Assembly (NCBI GenBank): GCA_014529385.2
Contig: CM043958.1
Location: 85,979,525 to 86,039,524, forward strand
From: Adiantum capillus-veneris
Lineage: Eukaryota; Streptophyta; Polypodiopsida; Polypodiales; Pteridaceae
DNA length: 60,000 nucleotides
Direction of reading: 5' to 3'
Made by a program: the position numbers and the translations under genes. Each line of letters opens with the position of its first letter. Within the stretch, counting starts at the first letter, position 1. Shown here in pieces: positions 22,029-31,984 of the stretch. Below the pieces are notes generated by a model. That model saw nothing but the letters and a program-made list of their open reading frames with translations, was not told the origin of the DNA and searched no databases.

Positions 22029-22990
22029 GGTAGATCATACCATTTGAAATGATGTCGTCACCCTTTGAAACCAGTTGTTCCAAGTTGTTATAGGTGAAGG
22101 CTTTAACCAATAGTTTTCGACCGCTCTATGCGTTTCATCTAGTTGCAAGGGTGGTAAGGTACTCTCCCATGATTTTATTTGCAACATCGTTGTAGGTGGT
22201 GAACTTACAACGGGAGGTGTAAACTCTTTCTTGCTTGTATGGATATGTACAATGGTAGGTGGAGGTTGTGTCGAAGCTTCTATTTCCGTATAGGAACTAC
22301 ATGAAGAGAATGAAGAGCAAGAATCGTTCTTTCTTTGGTACCCAAACTAGCTCTGGAGCAGGTGTGTTGCATTCCGTGATTTTTTCCTTTCCACGATCTT
22401 CAATTTGTTTTGGAGCCATAGGATTGAGCTCACATGGGCCCGGTGACAAGTAAGAGCACAATTTACGTTTTGACACCCAGATTTGATCATTTCCTTCATA
22501 GTAGCCTTGGGCTTCCAATAGTTTTTTAGGAATCCAATGCAACATTTCTTGGGGCGAATGGGACGTCTCTTACCAGGCTGCTGTCTTTTAGCATTGGCTA
22601 TGGTTGCTAAAGAAGCTTTAGGGACCCACTTGTATGTTTTCTTTGTTATATTGGGATGGGTCTTGTGTGTCTCAAGCTTTATTTCAGCTACATCAGTTGA
22701 AGCTCTAGAGACTTGGGCTATGGGGACATATGGTTCAACCTCTTGGACATGCAATGTTTTGGGTTTTATTTCCTTAAGAGGCAATATCTCAGGGACTATG
22801 GCTTGCGTGGCAGGGCTAAGAGTTGGTTTTTGTGTTGTGACACCCCCTGTCCCCCAATCAATCGTGCATTTGGTGGCTATCATCCACGTGCGTCCTAGGT
22901 TTACATTACCCTCCATAGTTCCAACAGGCATGACCAAAAAGTCTTGAGCTACAAAGTGTGCCAGATTCCAAAAACTGCAGTTTTTTTCTT
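22029..22990 (-). pseudogene. second protease end and W-x-P-K tail of pol (outer copy)
   Basis: The frame at 22937-22347 begins MPVGTMEGNVNLGRTWM, the second half of the retropepsin-like fold whose DTGA lies at 23067-23078, then CTIDWGTGGVTT. A low-complexity tail follows with TYKWVPKASLA. After a frameshift (22545-22297) it continues LHWIPKKLLEAQGYYEG, QIWVSKRKLC and ELVWVPKKERF. The same series is in the inner copy. The final frame reads LVSKGDDIISNGM or NNWFQRVTTSFQ depending on frame, ending just before the internal polypurine tract. Several small indels break it. Confidence 0.75.
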
Positions 22991-23018
22991 GTTGACACCC
23001 TTGACTTGGATAATACTC

Positions 23019-23825
23019 TCAGATAGAGGTGGCTTCCCACACCCCATATGATAGCAGATTATATTTAGCACCCGTGTCCAATAAGGCGTTATATAGCACT
23101 TTTCCATAGGTGTTGTTTAGCTCAATAGGGTATCGTAGAGGTGTGTCAGAGTCCAACCAATCCTCGTCGATTTCAACGTGGAATGCATGTGTGACTCCAA
23201 GGTTAGCCTCTCGTTTTCGTCTTATCCGTTGTTGTCGCTCCTTAGCCTCAGCTTGAGCTTGTATCTTCTTCAATTCTATTTGTGCCTTGGCTGCCTTTTT
23301 TGTATGGATGGCATGCAACTCCTCTTGGCTTAAAGGATCATAGTATCTTTTAAATTTGCTCCCATTGAGGAATCCAACGGTTTCAACTCCATCAAGAGTC
23401 TCCACACGAATGGTTCCTTGTGGGGTGATCTCACATACTCTATATGGTCCTTTTCCCGCATATTTCAACTTTTTCTTTTCGTTACGCATTCCATACATAA
23501 GGACTTTATCACCAACATTGATATCTTTGTTCTTTAGATGACGGTGAAACCATTTCTTCCTCCTATCTTTCTCCACAAGTGCATTTTGCACAGCTAATTG
23601 CCTCTCTTCATCTAGCCTTTCAAGGACATATAATCGCTCAACTAAGGGGTTACCATCCCAACCTTCTTGAGAAGATACTCGAAGACTAGGAACGACAAAC
23701 TCCCATGGCATAACTGCTTCTTGGCCATACACCATCTTGAATGGTGTGCAGTTAATGGAAACTTTATACGCAATACGATAAGCCCATAGAGCTGATTTAA
23801 GCTTTAAATCCCAATCTGTGCGATG
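23019..23825 (-). pseudogene. integrase C-terminus fused in frame to a second retropepsin-like domain (outer copy)
   Basis: Sequence left of the copia insertion continues the integrase (ALWAYRIAYKVSINCTP, MVYGQEAVMPWEF). It carries the GPY/F-like GKGPYRVCEITPQGTIRVE and then NGSKFKRYYDPLSQEEL, where many pol proteins would end. Without a stop it runs through a charged linker (KKIQAQAEAKERQQRIRRKR) into YGKVLYNALLDTGAKYNLLS, a retropepsin active-site stretch with canonical DTGA (plus-strand 23067-23078). This copy proves the in-frame fusion, because the inner copy has a stop after EITP. It is truncated upstream by the copia insertion at 23826-23830. Confidence 0.85.
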
Positions 23826-23830
23826 AGCTT

Positions 23831-24022
23831 TGTTGGGGTATAAAGCCCAATGTGGTCGCCCAGGTAAGTGGGCGGGCCGCCAGATATGTACACATATTCT
23901 TTTGTAAAAACCTAATAAGAACTCACTATGCTCTACACATTACAGTAGACCGAGTTCACCATATCGTCGTGCTCTTCTTCTCGCACTCTCTCTCGCGTCG
24001 CACTTCCGCTCGTACTCCTTCA
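23831..24022 (+). repeat. 5' LTR of nested copia
   Basis: 192 bp. TATAAAG occurs only 8 nt from the LTR start, and the end is rich in CT-type words (CTCTTCTTCTCGCACTCTCT). Confidence 0.96.
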
Positions 24023-24024
24023 AC

Positions 24025-24036
24025 TGGTATCAGAGC
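24025..24036 (+). other. tRNA-iMet primer binding site of nested copia
   Basis: TGGTATCAGAGC, 2 nt after the LTR; an exact match to the common plant copia primer site. Confidence 0.97.
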
Positions 24037-25118
24037 TGAGATCGAGGCTCGGGGCAGCATTGCAGGAGGCTAGAGTTACCAGCTCAGATTGGAGTGAAAT
24101 TCGACAGGCGAAGACACGGCCCCAAATCCTGTGGGAGGGCCCGAAGGGCTTGGTGTTCTCAGAATTTCATTTTGAGGTCAGCTCGGCCAACGTTCAGCTT
24201 CGACAAAGTTCTGCGCAGGCCATTTTCGACTACGTGGTCTCGGCGGGTGCAGATCCGACTCTGCAAATTTGGGGTTTCTGCCTACAACTGTAAGTGTTGA
24301 GGATATCTACACTTCCAGAGTGCTGATTTGTGGTTGTCTACACAACAAAGGACGGCTCACAGTTCTTGGAGGTGTGTCACATATGACACGGGCGCACCTA
24401 CACACAGACTGTAGGCGACATCCACTAGTTCATCAGGTAGCTTGTGTTTGCTGCTTGATATTCCAGATTTCATCCTGACATTGCAGGTACTTCCACATGG
24501 GATGTATTGTCAGAGATGATGTATGTCTCTTGAGGGTTTGCTGGCTGTGAGTCACGCAGCAAACAACCGCCGCAGCGGTTACAACATGCAGTGGGAAATT
24601 TGTGGATGTATGACTTTGTGGGAAGTCTATGTATTGTCAGATTTACTGCAGCCTTTGTTGAGGGTCGAGTGAGGTTTTATTGAGCTGGGGGATTCTCGAA
24701 TGTTGAGATCCTTTCGGTGATACAGGTCTTGGAGCGATCCCTCGAGCACCCTTAGATAGGCAGCTAGGATGTATTGACTGTGAGTTAGACAGTTGGGATT
24801 GCATCTTTGCTTTACTGCCGTTGAGGCATTGTCGCAGTCTATGCTTACAGGACAGTGACAGGACAGTGAGAGACAGTACAGGTGCAGGACAGGTTTACCC
24901 ACAGCTTACAGTGTTAGAGAGACAATGGTTTTTTGAGCTGTTTTTTGGTCTGTTTTTAGTACACCAGAGCCATTATACAAAGGAGACTCTGCCAAAATTT
25001 CTGCAGAATCTGAAGCTTTCTTGGTTCATTTGACAGGTTGATATTGGTTCAGAGGTCAGTTTACAGGGGAAACTCTACCGAATTTTCCCAAGAAAGTAAA
25101 CTACTGTGAAGCGTAGCT
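24037..25118 (+). other. copia leader
   Basis: About 1.1 kb of untranslated leader between the primer site and the gag ATG, with no ORF of note. The block GTTTACAGGGGAAACTCTAC (from 25059) recurs at 14838. Confidence 0.8.
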
Positions 25119-26000
25119 ATGGCTGGATCACAGGACACTGCTCTTTACAATATCAAGAAGCTGGATGGAACCAATTTCCCATTGTGGAAGAAGCAGATTT
25201 GGCACGTGTTGGTACAAAAGAAGCAGATAAAACCTATAAAGCTCAAAGGGATAAAACCAGAAGATATGGACGAAGATGAATGGAGCGAAATGGATGAATT
25301 GGCACTTTCTACCATTATGCTGACTTTGGAAGAAAGCGTTTACTTCAATGTAGCAGACGAGATTTCGGCTTATCAAGCATGGTTAAAGCTGAGTGATCTT
25401 TATGAGAAGCAGAGTGCAGCTTCACAGGTATACTGGCTTAAGAAGCTTGTTGACTTGAAGATGAAAGAAGGGACACCTATGTCCAATCATTTGAATGAAT
25501 TCAACACAATCTATAGTCAGTTGTCAGCCTAAGGTGTCAAGTTTGATGAACCTGTTAGAGCTATGTTCCTATTGATCACATTGCCAAAAAGTTGGGACAC
25601 TTTTCACACAGCTTTGAGTAATTCTGCACCTCCAGATGGTTTGAACATAGCAGGTGTAGAAGGAAGTCTGCTTACTGAAGAAACCAATAGAAATACAATG
25701 GACAAAGGCAAAGGAACAGCCTTAGTTGTCAGGGGAAGGACCAAAGAAAAGTACAAAGGTGGAAAGAGGAATCAGTCTCGTAGCAAGTCCCGCAATGCTA
25801 AAGGCAAGAGTGACATAGAATGCTACCATTGTGGCAAGAAGGGTCACATGAAAAGAGACTGCAGAGAATGGAAAGCAGAAAAAGGCAAAGAGAAAGCTGA
25901 AGACCATGGTGAGAAGAACAAGTCCTCAGTGAAGATTCAAGAAATAAATGTGACAAACACTGTTGCAGAGGATGACAGTCTAGTGTCAGGAGACATCTAG
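25119..26000 (+). pseudogene. gag: copia gag
   Basis: It starts at ATG 25119 (MAGSQDTALYNIKKLDGTNF) with the UBN2-type capsid pattern of Tork/TNT1 gag: YNIKKLDGTNFPLWKKQI, DEWSEMDELALSTIML, AWLKLSDLYEKQS, MSNHLNEFNTIYSQLS. A TAA at 25530-25532 interrupts it after LSA, where Gln is probable in the intact protein. The second part has one CCHC knuckle, CYHCGKKGHMKRDC (25831-25872), in a Lys-rich basic context. TAG at 25998-26000 separates it from the protease in the same frame. Confidence 0.93.
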
Positions 26001-26003
26001 TTC

Positions 26004-26321
26004 TTGAAGAATACAATGGACTCAGCTCTTCTTACAGCATCTGATGGAAATGCACTGAGTGACTGGATTATAGACTCAGGGGCATCACTTCATGTGTCTC
26101 CAAACAAGGAGTGGTTTACCTCTTATGTGACCACTAAAGATCATGTTCGGCTAGGCAATGGGCAGACATGTGAGATCTTAGGTGTTGGAGATGTTCAATT
26201 GAAGTTTCAGAATGGTTCTTCTTTCACGCTGAAGAATGTGAGACATGTTCCCGCAATTACAAAGAGCTTGATCAGCACAGGTTTACTTGATGATGCTGGC
26301 TACGTCACCACTTTTGGATAG
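26004..26321 (+). pseudogene. copia aspartic protease
   Basis: In frame with gag. The active-site motif is WIIDSGASLHV, about residues 20-30. Typical copia phrases follow: VRLGNGQTCEILGVGDVQL, TLKNVRHVPAITKSLIS. A TAG (26319-26321) ends the block before the pre-integrase region. The domain itself looks complete. Confidence 0.92.
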
Positions 26322-26324
26322 AAC

Positions 26325-27530
26325 ATGTGGAAGATATCCAAGGGTTCTATGACAGTAGCACATGGAGTAAAGTCTGGAGGACTTTACATGATTTATGTAT
26401 CAAATGTCTCTAAAAATGTAATCAATGTAACCGAGCAGCCGAACGTTTCTTTGTGGCATAGCCGGTTAGGACATATGTCCAAGAAGGGAATGGAAATCTT
26501 GTCTCGTTCTGGTTATTTACCTGGCTTTTCATTTAATGATTTTGAATTCTGCGAACATTGTCTGTATGGTAAGCAAACACAACAGCCACATAAGCATAGA
26601 AGCAGTAGAAGAGATACACAGTTGGCACTTGTTCATAGTGATTTGTGTAGACCTATGCCTAACCTATCTCTAGGGGGAGCTTCTTACTTTATGACATTTA
26701 TAGATGATTACTCGAAGAAAGTATGAGTTTACTTTCTCAAGCACAAGGATGAAGCATTTAGTGTTTTCAAAACGTTTGTGACACTTGTGGAGAATCAGAG
26801 TGGCAAGAAGCTTAAATGCTTACACACTGACAATGGTGGAGAGTATGTTTCAAAGGCCTTTCAGGACTTTTGTGAGTCAAAAGGTATAAAACGTGAACTT
26901 ACTGCTCCTTACAATCCTCCTCAAAATGGTGTTGCTGAGAGGATGAATAGGACCATACAAGAGAAGGTCAGAAGTATGTTGTCTAATGCACAACTGCCAA
27001 ATGGGTTTTGGGCTGAAGCTGTATCAACAGCTGTTCATCTTGTAAATAGATCTCCTAGCAAGGTTTTGCAGAAGGATTGAGTGCCAGAGATGGTATGGTC
27101 AGGCAAAATGCCCTCATACAAGCATCTCAGAGTCTTTGGCTGTGAGGCATATACTCACGTTCCAAAGGAATTTAGGAACAAACTTGAGCCAAAGAGTAGA
27201 AAGTGCATCTTTCTAGGCTATGGTAATTCTGGTGAGATGAGGTACAGACTTTGGGATCCCGAATCCAGAAAGGTTGTCCGCAGCAATGATGTTCACTTTA
27301 ATGAATCCAAATATCATTCTAAACGAGAGAGGGTTGAGGAGATTAGAAGAGTTGTCTTCCAAGAAGATGGACCTGCACGTGCAAGACAAAATGTCAGGGC
27401 TCAAGAGGAGCAAGGACAAGATAGAGTGGAACCACAGGTTGTGGCTGAGCCTGAGCCACCTATTGTGCGTAGATCTGGACATGTCACGCGACCTCCTGAT
27501 AGGTTTGTTCCATCTATGAACTATGTCATG
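26325..27530 (+). pseudogene. copia GAG-pre-integrase and integrase
   Basis: The HHCC zinc domain reads WHSRLGHMSKKG to FCEHCLYGK. The catalytic triad is visible as LVHSDLC (first Asp), HTDNGGEYVS (second Asp) and GVAERMNRTIQE (Glu). Downstream are the copia phrases LRVFGCEAYTHVPKE and KCIFLGYGNSGEMRYRLW. Stops TGA at 26724-26726 and 27078-27080 both fall where Trp is likely (TGG to TGA). Catalytic residues are intact, but translation would be cut. Confidence 0.92.
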
Positions 27531-28999
27531 TTGACTGATTGCAATGAGCCTTCATGTTACAAGGAAGCAGTGCAAATGAAGGACTCCGGGAATTGGCAAT
27601 TGGCCATGCAGTCAGAGATGACAACTCTGCATAAAAACAAGACATGGAAGCTAGTTAAATTACCACAGGGCAAAAAGGCTCTACCTTGTAAATGGGTTTA
27701 CAGGTATAAGATCACCGCTCATGATAGTCAACCAAAGTACAAAGCAAGGCTTGGTGCCAAGGGCTTTAAGCAAGAACAAGGCATTGACTTTGATGAAGTC
27801 TTCTCTCCGGTGGTCAAGATGACTACATTGAGATGCTTTCTTGCATTGGTTGCCATATTAGATTTGGTGTTGCACTAAATGGATGTCAAGACAACGTTCT
27901 TGCATGGTGATTTAGATGTGGAAATTTACATGTAGCAGCCATAAGGGTTTGTTGAGAAAGGCAAGGAAGATTGGGTATGCCAGTTGTTAAAGAGTCTTTA
28001 TGGCTTAAAACAATCACCGAGGGCATGGTACCATAAATTCCATAAGTTTATGCTTTCTCAAGGCTACAAACGTAGTGAGTTCGATCACTGTCTATATACA
28101 AAGAAGGCTAAGGATGGCAATTGGCTGATCCTTATTTTGTATGTGGATGACATGTTGATTGCTGGCAAGCACTTGGAAGAAATTTCAGCTTTGAAGTCAA
28201 AGATGGCAAAATCGTTTGACATGAAAGACATGGGTGAGGCAAGTCATATACTTGGTATGTGCATTGAGAGAGACAGATCAAAGAAGTTGATTTGGTTATC
28301 TCAAACAGAGTATATTGACAACGTTTTGCAACGTTTCAATATGGAGAAGGGAAAGGCATTGAGTGTTCCATTGCAGTGGGTAGTTTGATGTATGCAATGA
28401 TTGCTACTCGCCCAGACATAGCATTTGCAGTGGGAGTAGTAAGTCGATACATGTCAAACCCAGGCAAGAAACATTGGGAGGCAGTGAAAGGAATATTGAG
28501 ATACCTGAAAGCTACAAAGAGTATGCGTATATGCTATGGGAGTCAGGAGCTAAGTGTCAAGGGTTTTACAGACTCAGATTATGCAGGTGACTTAGACAAC
28601 CGAAGGTCTACGTCAGGGTATGTCTTTACATTGGCTGGTGGAGCAGTATCATGGCATTCTAGATTACAAGATTGTGTTACTCAGTCTACTACAGAGGCTG
28701 AATATGTTGCAGCATCAGAGGCATGCAAAGAATCAATTTGGCTTAATCGACTAGTAACAGATTTGGGAATCAAAGAAGAGATGCCTGTGTTATATTGTGA
28801 TAGTCAAAGTGCTATACAATTGGCTCGCAATCCAGTTTATCACTCAAAGACAAAGCATGTGGATGTGAAGTATCATTTCATTAGGGAAATGCTCGAGGAT
28901 AAGCAACTTCAGCTTGTCAAAGTTCACACCACAGAAAATCCTGTTGATCTACTTACAAAAGGACTTCCCTCAGAGAGCTTTGCGCATTTTCGCAAGTAG
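27531..28999 (+). pseudogene. copia reverse transcriptase and RNase H
   Basis: RT begins near EPSCYKEAVQMKDSGNWQLA, then WVYRYKITAHDSQPKYKARL, QGIDFDEVFSPVVKM, LKSLYGLKQSPRAWY, and the active site LYVDDMLIAG (about 28138-28167). Stops: TAA 27876-27878, TAG 27933-27935, TAA 27942-27944. Near 28373 the frame jumps from LSVPLQ to VGSLMYAM; relatives have about 30-40 residues here, so an internal deletion changed the frame. RNase H (28376-28999) has GFTDSDYAGD, STTEAEYVA and LYCDSQSAIQLARNPVYHSK and ends at TAG 28997. Confidence 0.93.
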
Positions 29000-29092
29000 T
29001 TAGGTGTAGGGTAGTACATCACTTCTCTACATCTCTTGTATATTAGCTTGTATAGTAGCTTCTCTCACATTTAAAGTACCACATTGGACTTT

Positions 29093-29102
29093 AAGTGGGA
29101 GG
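29093..29102 (+). other. polypurine tract of nested copia
   Basis: AAGTGGGAGG one base before the 3' LTR. It lies in the loop of an inverted repeat, CCACATTGGACTTTAAG at 29079-29095 and TATAAAGCCCAATGTGG at 29112-29128 (15 of 17 paired). Confidence 0.9.
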
Positions 29103-29103
29103 T

Positions 29104-29295
29104 TGTTGGGGTATAAAGCCCAATGTGGTCGCCCAGGTAAGTGGGCGGGCTGCCAGGTATGTCCACATATTCTTTTGTAAAAACCTAATAAGAACTCACT
29201 ATGCTCTACACATTACAGTAGAGCAATTTCACCATATCGTCGTGCTCTTCTTCTCGCACTCTCTCTCGCGTCGCACTTCCGCTCGTACTCCTTCA
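29104..29295 (+). repeat. 3' LTR of nested copia
   Basis: 192 bp, six differences from 23831-24022 by hand. Confidence 0.96.
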
Positions 29296-30234
29296 ATCTT
29301 CCACCGTTTTGGTTAAGATAGAGATTAAGGTTTTATTGGTGCTCTCAGCTTGGCCATTTGCTTGTGGATAATAAGGTGTGGATTTATGGTGAGCTATCAT
29401 AAAGTTGGTAGTGAGTTCTTTTATTACTCCATTTATAAAATGAGTACCATTGTCACTCACAATCTCAAAGGGACAACCAAATCTTGGAATAATGTTCTCA
29501 AAGAGAAACTTGGCAGTTGACCTTGCATCGACCTTACATGTTGCCCTGGCTTCCGCCCACTTTGTCACATAGTCAGTGGCAACGATAATATATCGAGATT
29601 GAGTGCTACGAGCTGCCGGACTAATTGGGCCTACAAATTCCAAACCCCATTTTTCAAATGGTTGAGTCACTTTAACAGGATGTAAGGGCATCCTATCCTT
29701 TTGTTGTGTGATCTTGTAACGTTGGCATTCATCACATCCTTTTGCAAAAAGTGATGCATCCTTAAATAAGGTTGGCCACCAATAGCCTGATTGCAACACC
29801 TTTCTAGCTGTTAGTTCCCCTGAGAAATGTCCTCCGGCTATACCCATGTGGGCTTCTTGCATTATGTATAAATACTCATCCTCACGGGCACAAAGTCTAA
29901 GAATATCATCCTTCCCTAGCCTGTAGAGAGTTCCTGCAATGAGAGAGTAAGGTTCGCATTCTTTTAACAGTTTTCGAGCTATGTCTTTACGAAGCTCTTT
30001 GGGTGGAAAACCATTAACTAGAAAGTTCACAATCTTCTCACTCCATTCAGGTATGGTTTCTACTAGGAATAGAGAAGTATCGGGAAGCTCGTCATCGACT
30101 CCAGTAGGGTCTTCACCATTGGGTATGCGAGACAAATGATCTGCCATGACATGTCTTTTACCAGGTCTCACCACAACGGTAAAATCAAACTCAGGAGAAT
30201 TAACAATCATCGTGTAATTCTTCCCGTGGAACAA
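29296..30234 (-). pseudogene. gypsy integrase, N-terminal and core (outer copy)
   Basis: The frame opens near the RNase H end (FDFTVVVRPGKRHVMADHLS). The zinc domain is AHMGIAGGHFSGE to GCDECQRYK, and the core has WGLEFVGPISPA (first Asp replaced by Glu in this copy; the inner copy has WGLDFVGPI), VSDNGTHFI (second Asp) and ANGQAESTNKTL (Glu). Interrupted at its right-hand protein end by the copia insertion and continued at 23825-23019. The D to E change at the first catalytic position would probably inactivate it even if expressed. Confidence 0.92.
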
Positions 30235-30605
30235 GGTTTATTTACTAGATACAACAAGGCTTGATGATCAACATAGAACACAAACTTGTTGGCCAGAAGG
30301 TAGTAGCAAAATTTCTTCACTGCATAAATCATACCTAAACCTTTTCGCTCTGTAGTAGTGGTGTAGTTTCTTTCGGCATCATTCAACTGACGACTTGCAA
30401 AGGTAATGGGGTAGTCCAGTTTATGTTCTCCTGGTTGAGCTAGAACACACCCAATAGCAAAGTTCGATGCATCAATATGCACATGAAAAATTACATTCCA
30501 ATCGGACACTTGTAGAATAGGAGCGCTAGTCAAGGTCTTTTTCAATGACTCATAAGCATGGTCACACTCCGTAGTCCATTGGAACTCAATAAGAAGCTTG
30601 TACAA
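30207..30605 (-). pseudogene. gypsy RNase H (outer copy)
   Basis: It reads FQWTTECDHAYESLKKTLTS, then FHVHIDASNFAIGCVLAQPG, ITFASRQLNDAERNYTTTTE and FYVDHQALLYLVNKP, the Ty3-type RNase H with first Asp in HIDAS and later DHQAL. It is separated from RT by a TGA near 30643 (Arg codon in the inner copy) and from integrase by a frameshift near 30234. Confidence 0.92.
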
Positions 30606-30641
30606 AGGACGAGCTATCTCGGCAAAGTTTAAAATAAATCG

Positions 30642-31639
30642 TCAGTAATAACCAACATGGCCCATGAACCTTTGAACTCCTTTATAGTTTGTAGGTGGTG
30701 GCAATTCAGCAATGGCTTTAATTTTGCTCTCATTTGTGGAAATCCCATTTTTGGACACTATATGCCCTAAAATGACTCCATGTTTAACCCAAAATTGGCA
30801 TTTGAAAGGGTTTAAGGAGATGCGATACAATCTACACTTCTCAAACACTTTTCGTAAGCATGATAGATGTTCTTTCCAAGAGGAATAAACACAAAGGTCA
30901 TCTAAGAAAGCTTCACAAAACTCCCTCAAATATTCTCTAAAAGCAGTGTTTATTAATCTTTGAAAGGTAGCAGGGGCATTGGTTAAACCAAAAGCCATAA
31001 CACGAAATGCGAACACTCCAAATTTGATTATAAAGGCTGTTTTAGCTTGGTCCTCTAGCGCAATTGTGATTTGATTGTAGCCAGAGTACCCATCTAAAAA
31101 GCTATAAGCTTCCTTCCTTGCAACTCTTTCAAGCACGTGTTTTGAATATGGCAAGGGGTAATGGTCCCTCCTAGTGGCAACATTGACCTTCTTTAGATCC
31201 ACGCACACTCTGAGTTTCCCTCTTTTTTTTTTTTTGGCACAATCACTATTGGTGACACCCATTCTAAGTGCTCAATAGGGTATATGAATCCGCATTCCAC
31301 AAGCTTTTCAATCTCTTCTTGAACGATTTTTGCATATTTAGGATTCGTTGGGTAGGGTCGTTGCTGAACTGGTTTAGCCATGCTATTCATAGGGATTGTG
31401 TGTTGCACCACGGAAGGTGGAACACCTTTCATATCATGATAAGTCCATGAAAATATATCCCTGAATTCCTTTAGAAGTTCTTTAAGTACACACTCCTCAG
31501 TCTCGATCAGATCTTGGGCAATGAAAACAGGTTTAGACTCTTCTCCTGGGTATGCTAACTCTATTTCCTTAACTATCGTTGGACCATCATAGACTCCATT
31601 GCTTCCATCGATAGGTTTTCTTTGAGCCTTTGTATACAC
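30642..31639 (-). pseudogene. gypsy reverse transcriptase (outer copy)
   Basis: The N-terminal part (31639-31193) has VLKELLKEFRDIFSWTYHDM, QRPYPTNPKYAKIVQEEIEK and WVSPIVIVPKKK. A poly-A expansion at the KK..GK codons (plus-strand poly-T near 31222-31236) shifts the frame. The core (31262-30642) continues KLRVCVDLKKVNVATRRDHY, YSFLDGYSGYNQI, FGLTNAPATFQRLINT and the active site CEAFLDDLCVYSS. The motif is F-L-D-D rather than the usual Y-x-D-D; the inner copy also has FLDD, so it is a family feature. Confidence 0.93.
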
Positions 31640-31705
31640 AACCTTACGTTCCTCTATGGTATAGGATTTGAAATGTTCAGGTGCAGGGTGTAAGTCTGTG
31701 GGGTC

Positions 31706-31969
31706 CTATTGTTCTGTGGACTGTGATTTAACTTCTGATTCCTTTTGTTGTTGAGCTAACTCTCGATTTTGTTGTCTCCTTATGGTACGGCTCAACCTTG
31801 GCTTCTCTGTAGCCTCTAGTTGTGCGATGTCAATGGGTTGTGGATTACACCACATAGCGCTTTGAAGGTATTCACCCCAGTTATCTACCAACTTTCGATG
31901 AGCATCACATGCCCCTATATAATTAAGCCATTCTGCGGTAGATTTCTTTTCACTTATTCTAGCACGCAC
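31706..31969 (-). pseudogene. protease-RT linker segment (outer copy)
   Basis: 87 residues (TAEWLNYIGACDAHRKLVDN and RTIRRQQNRELAQQQK), in frame with 31985-34318 after a TGA that is CGA in the inner copy, and with RT downstream. The inner copy reads through the same segment inside its pol frame. Unknown function; conserved between copies. Confidence 0.75.
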
Positions 31970-31984
31970 ATTTGCTCGATATCG

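Larger units (their letters stand above)
23831..29295 (+). mobile_element. Ty1/copia (Tork/TNT1-like) retrotransposon nested in the outer integrase
   Basis: Both LTRs are 192 bp (23831-24022, 29104-29295), with TGTTGGGG..CTTCA ends and 6 differences by hand count. The initiator-Met primer site is at 24025-24036 and the polypurine tract at 29093-29102. The flanking 5-mers AGCTT (23826-23830) and ATCTT (29296-29300) differ at one base. Removing the element and one 5-mer restores the integrase sequence seen in the inner gypsy copy. The gene order gag-protease-integrase-RT-RNase H is that of copia. The single frame has eight stop codons and one deletion with frameshift, so it is not autonomous. 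Confidence 0.96.

Noticed and set aside
21874-22110. 78-residue minus-strand frame
   Set aside because: It is an alternative frame of the pol tail end plus the internal polypurine tract region, which the inner copy reads in another frame.
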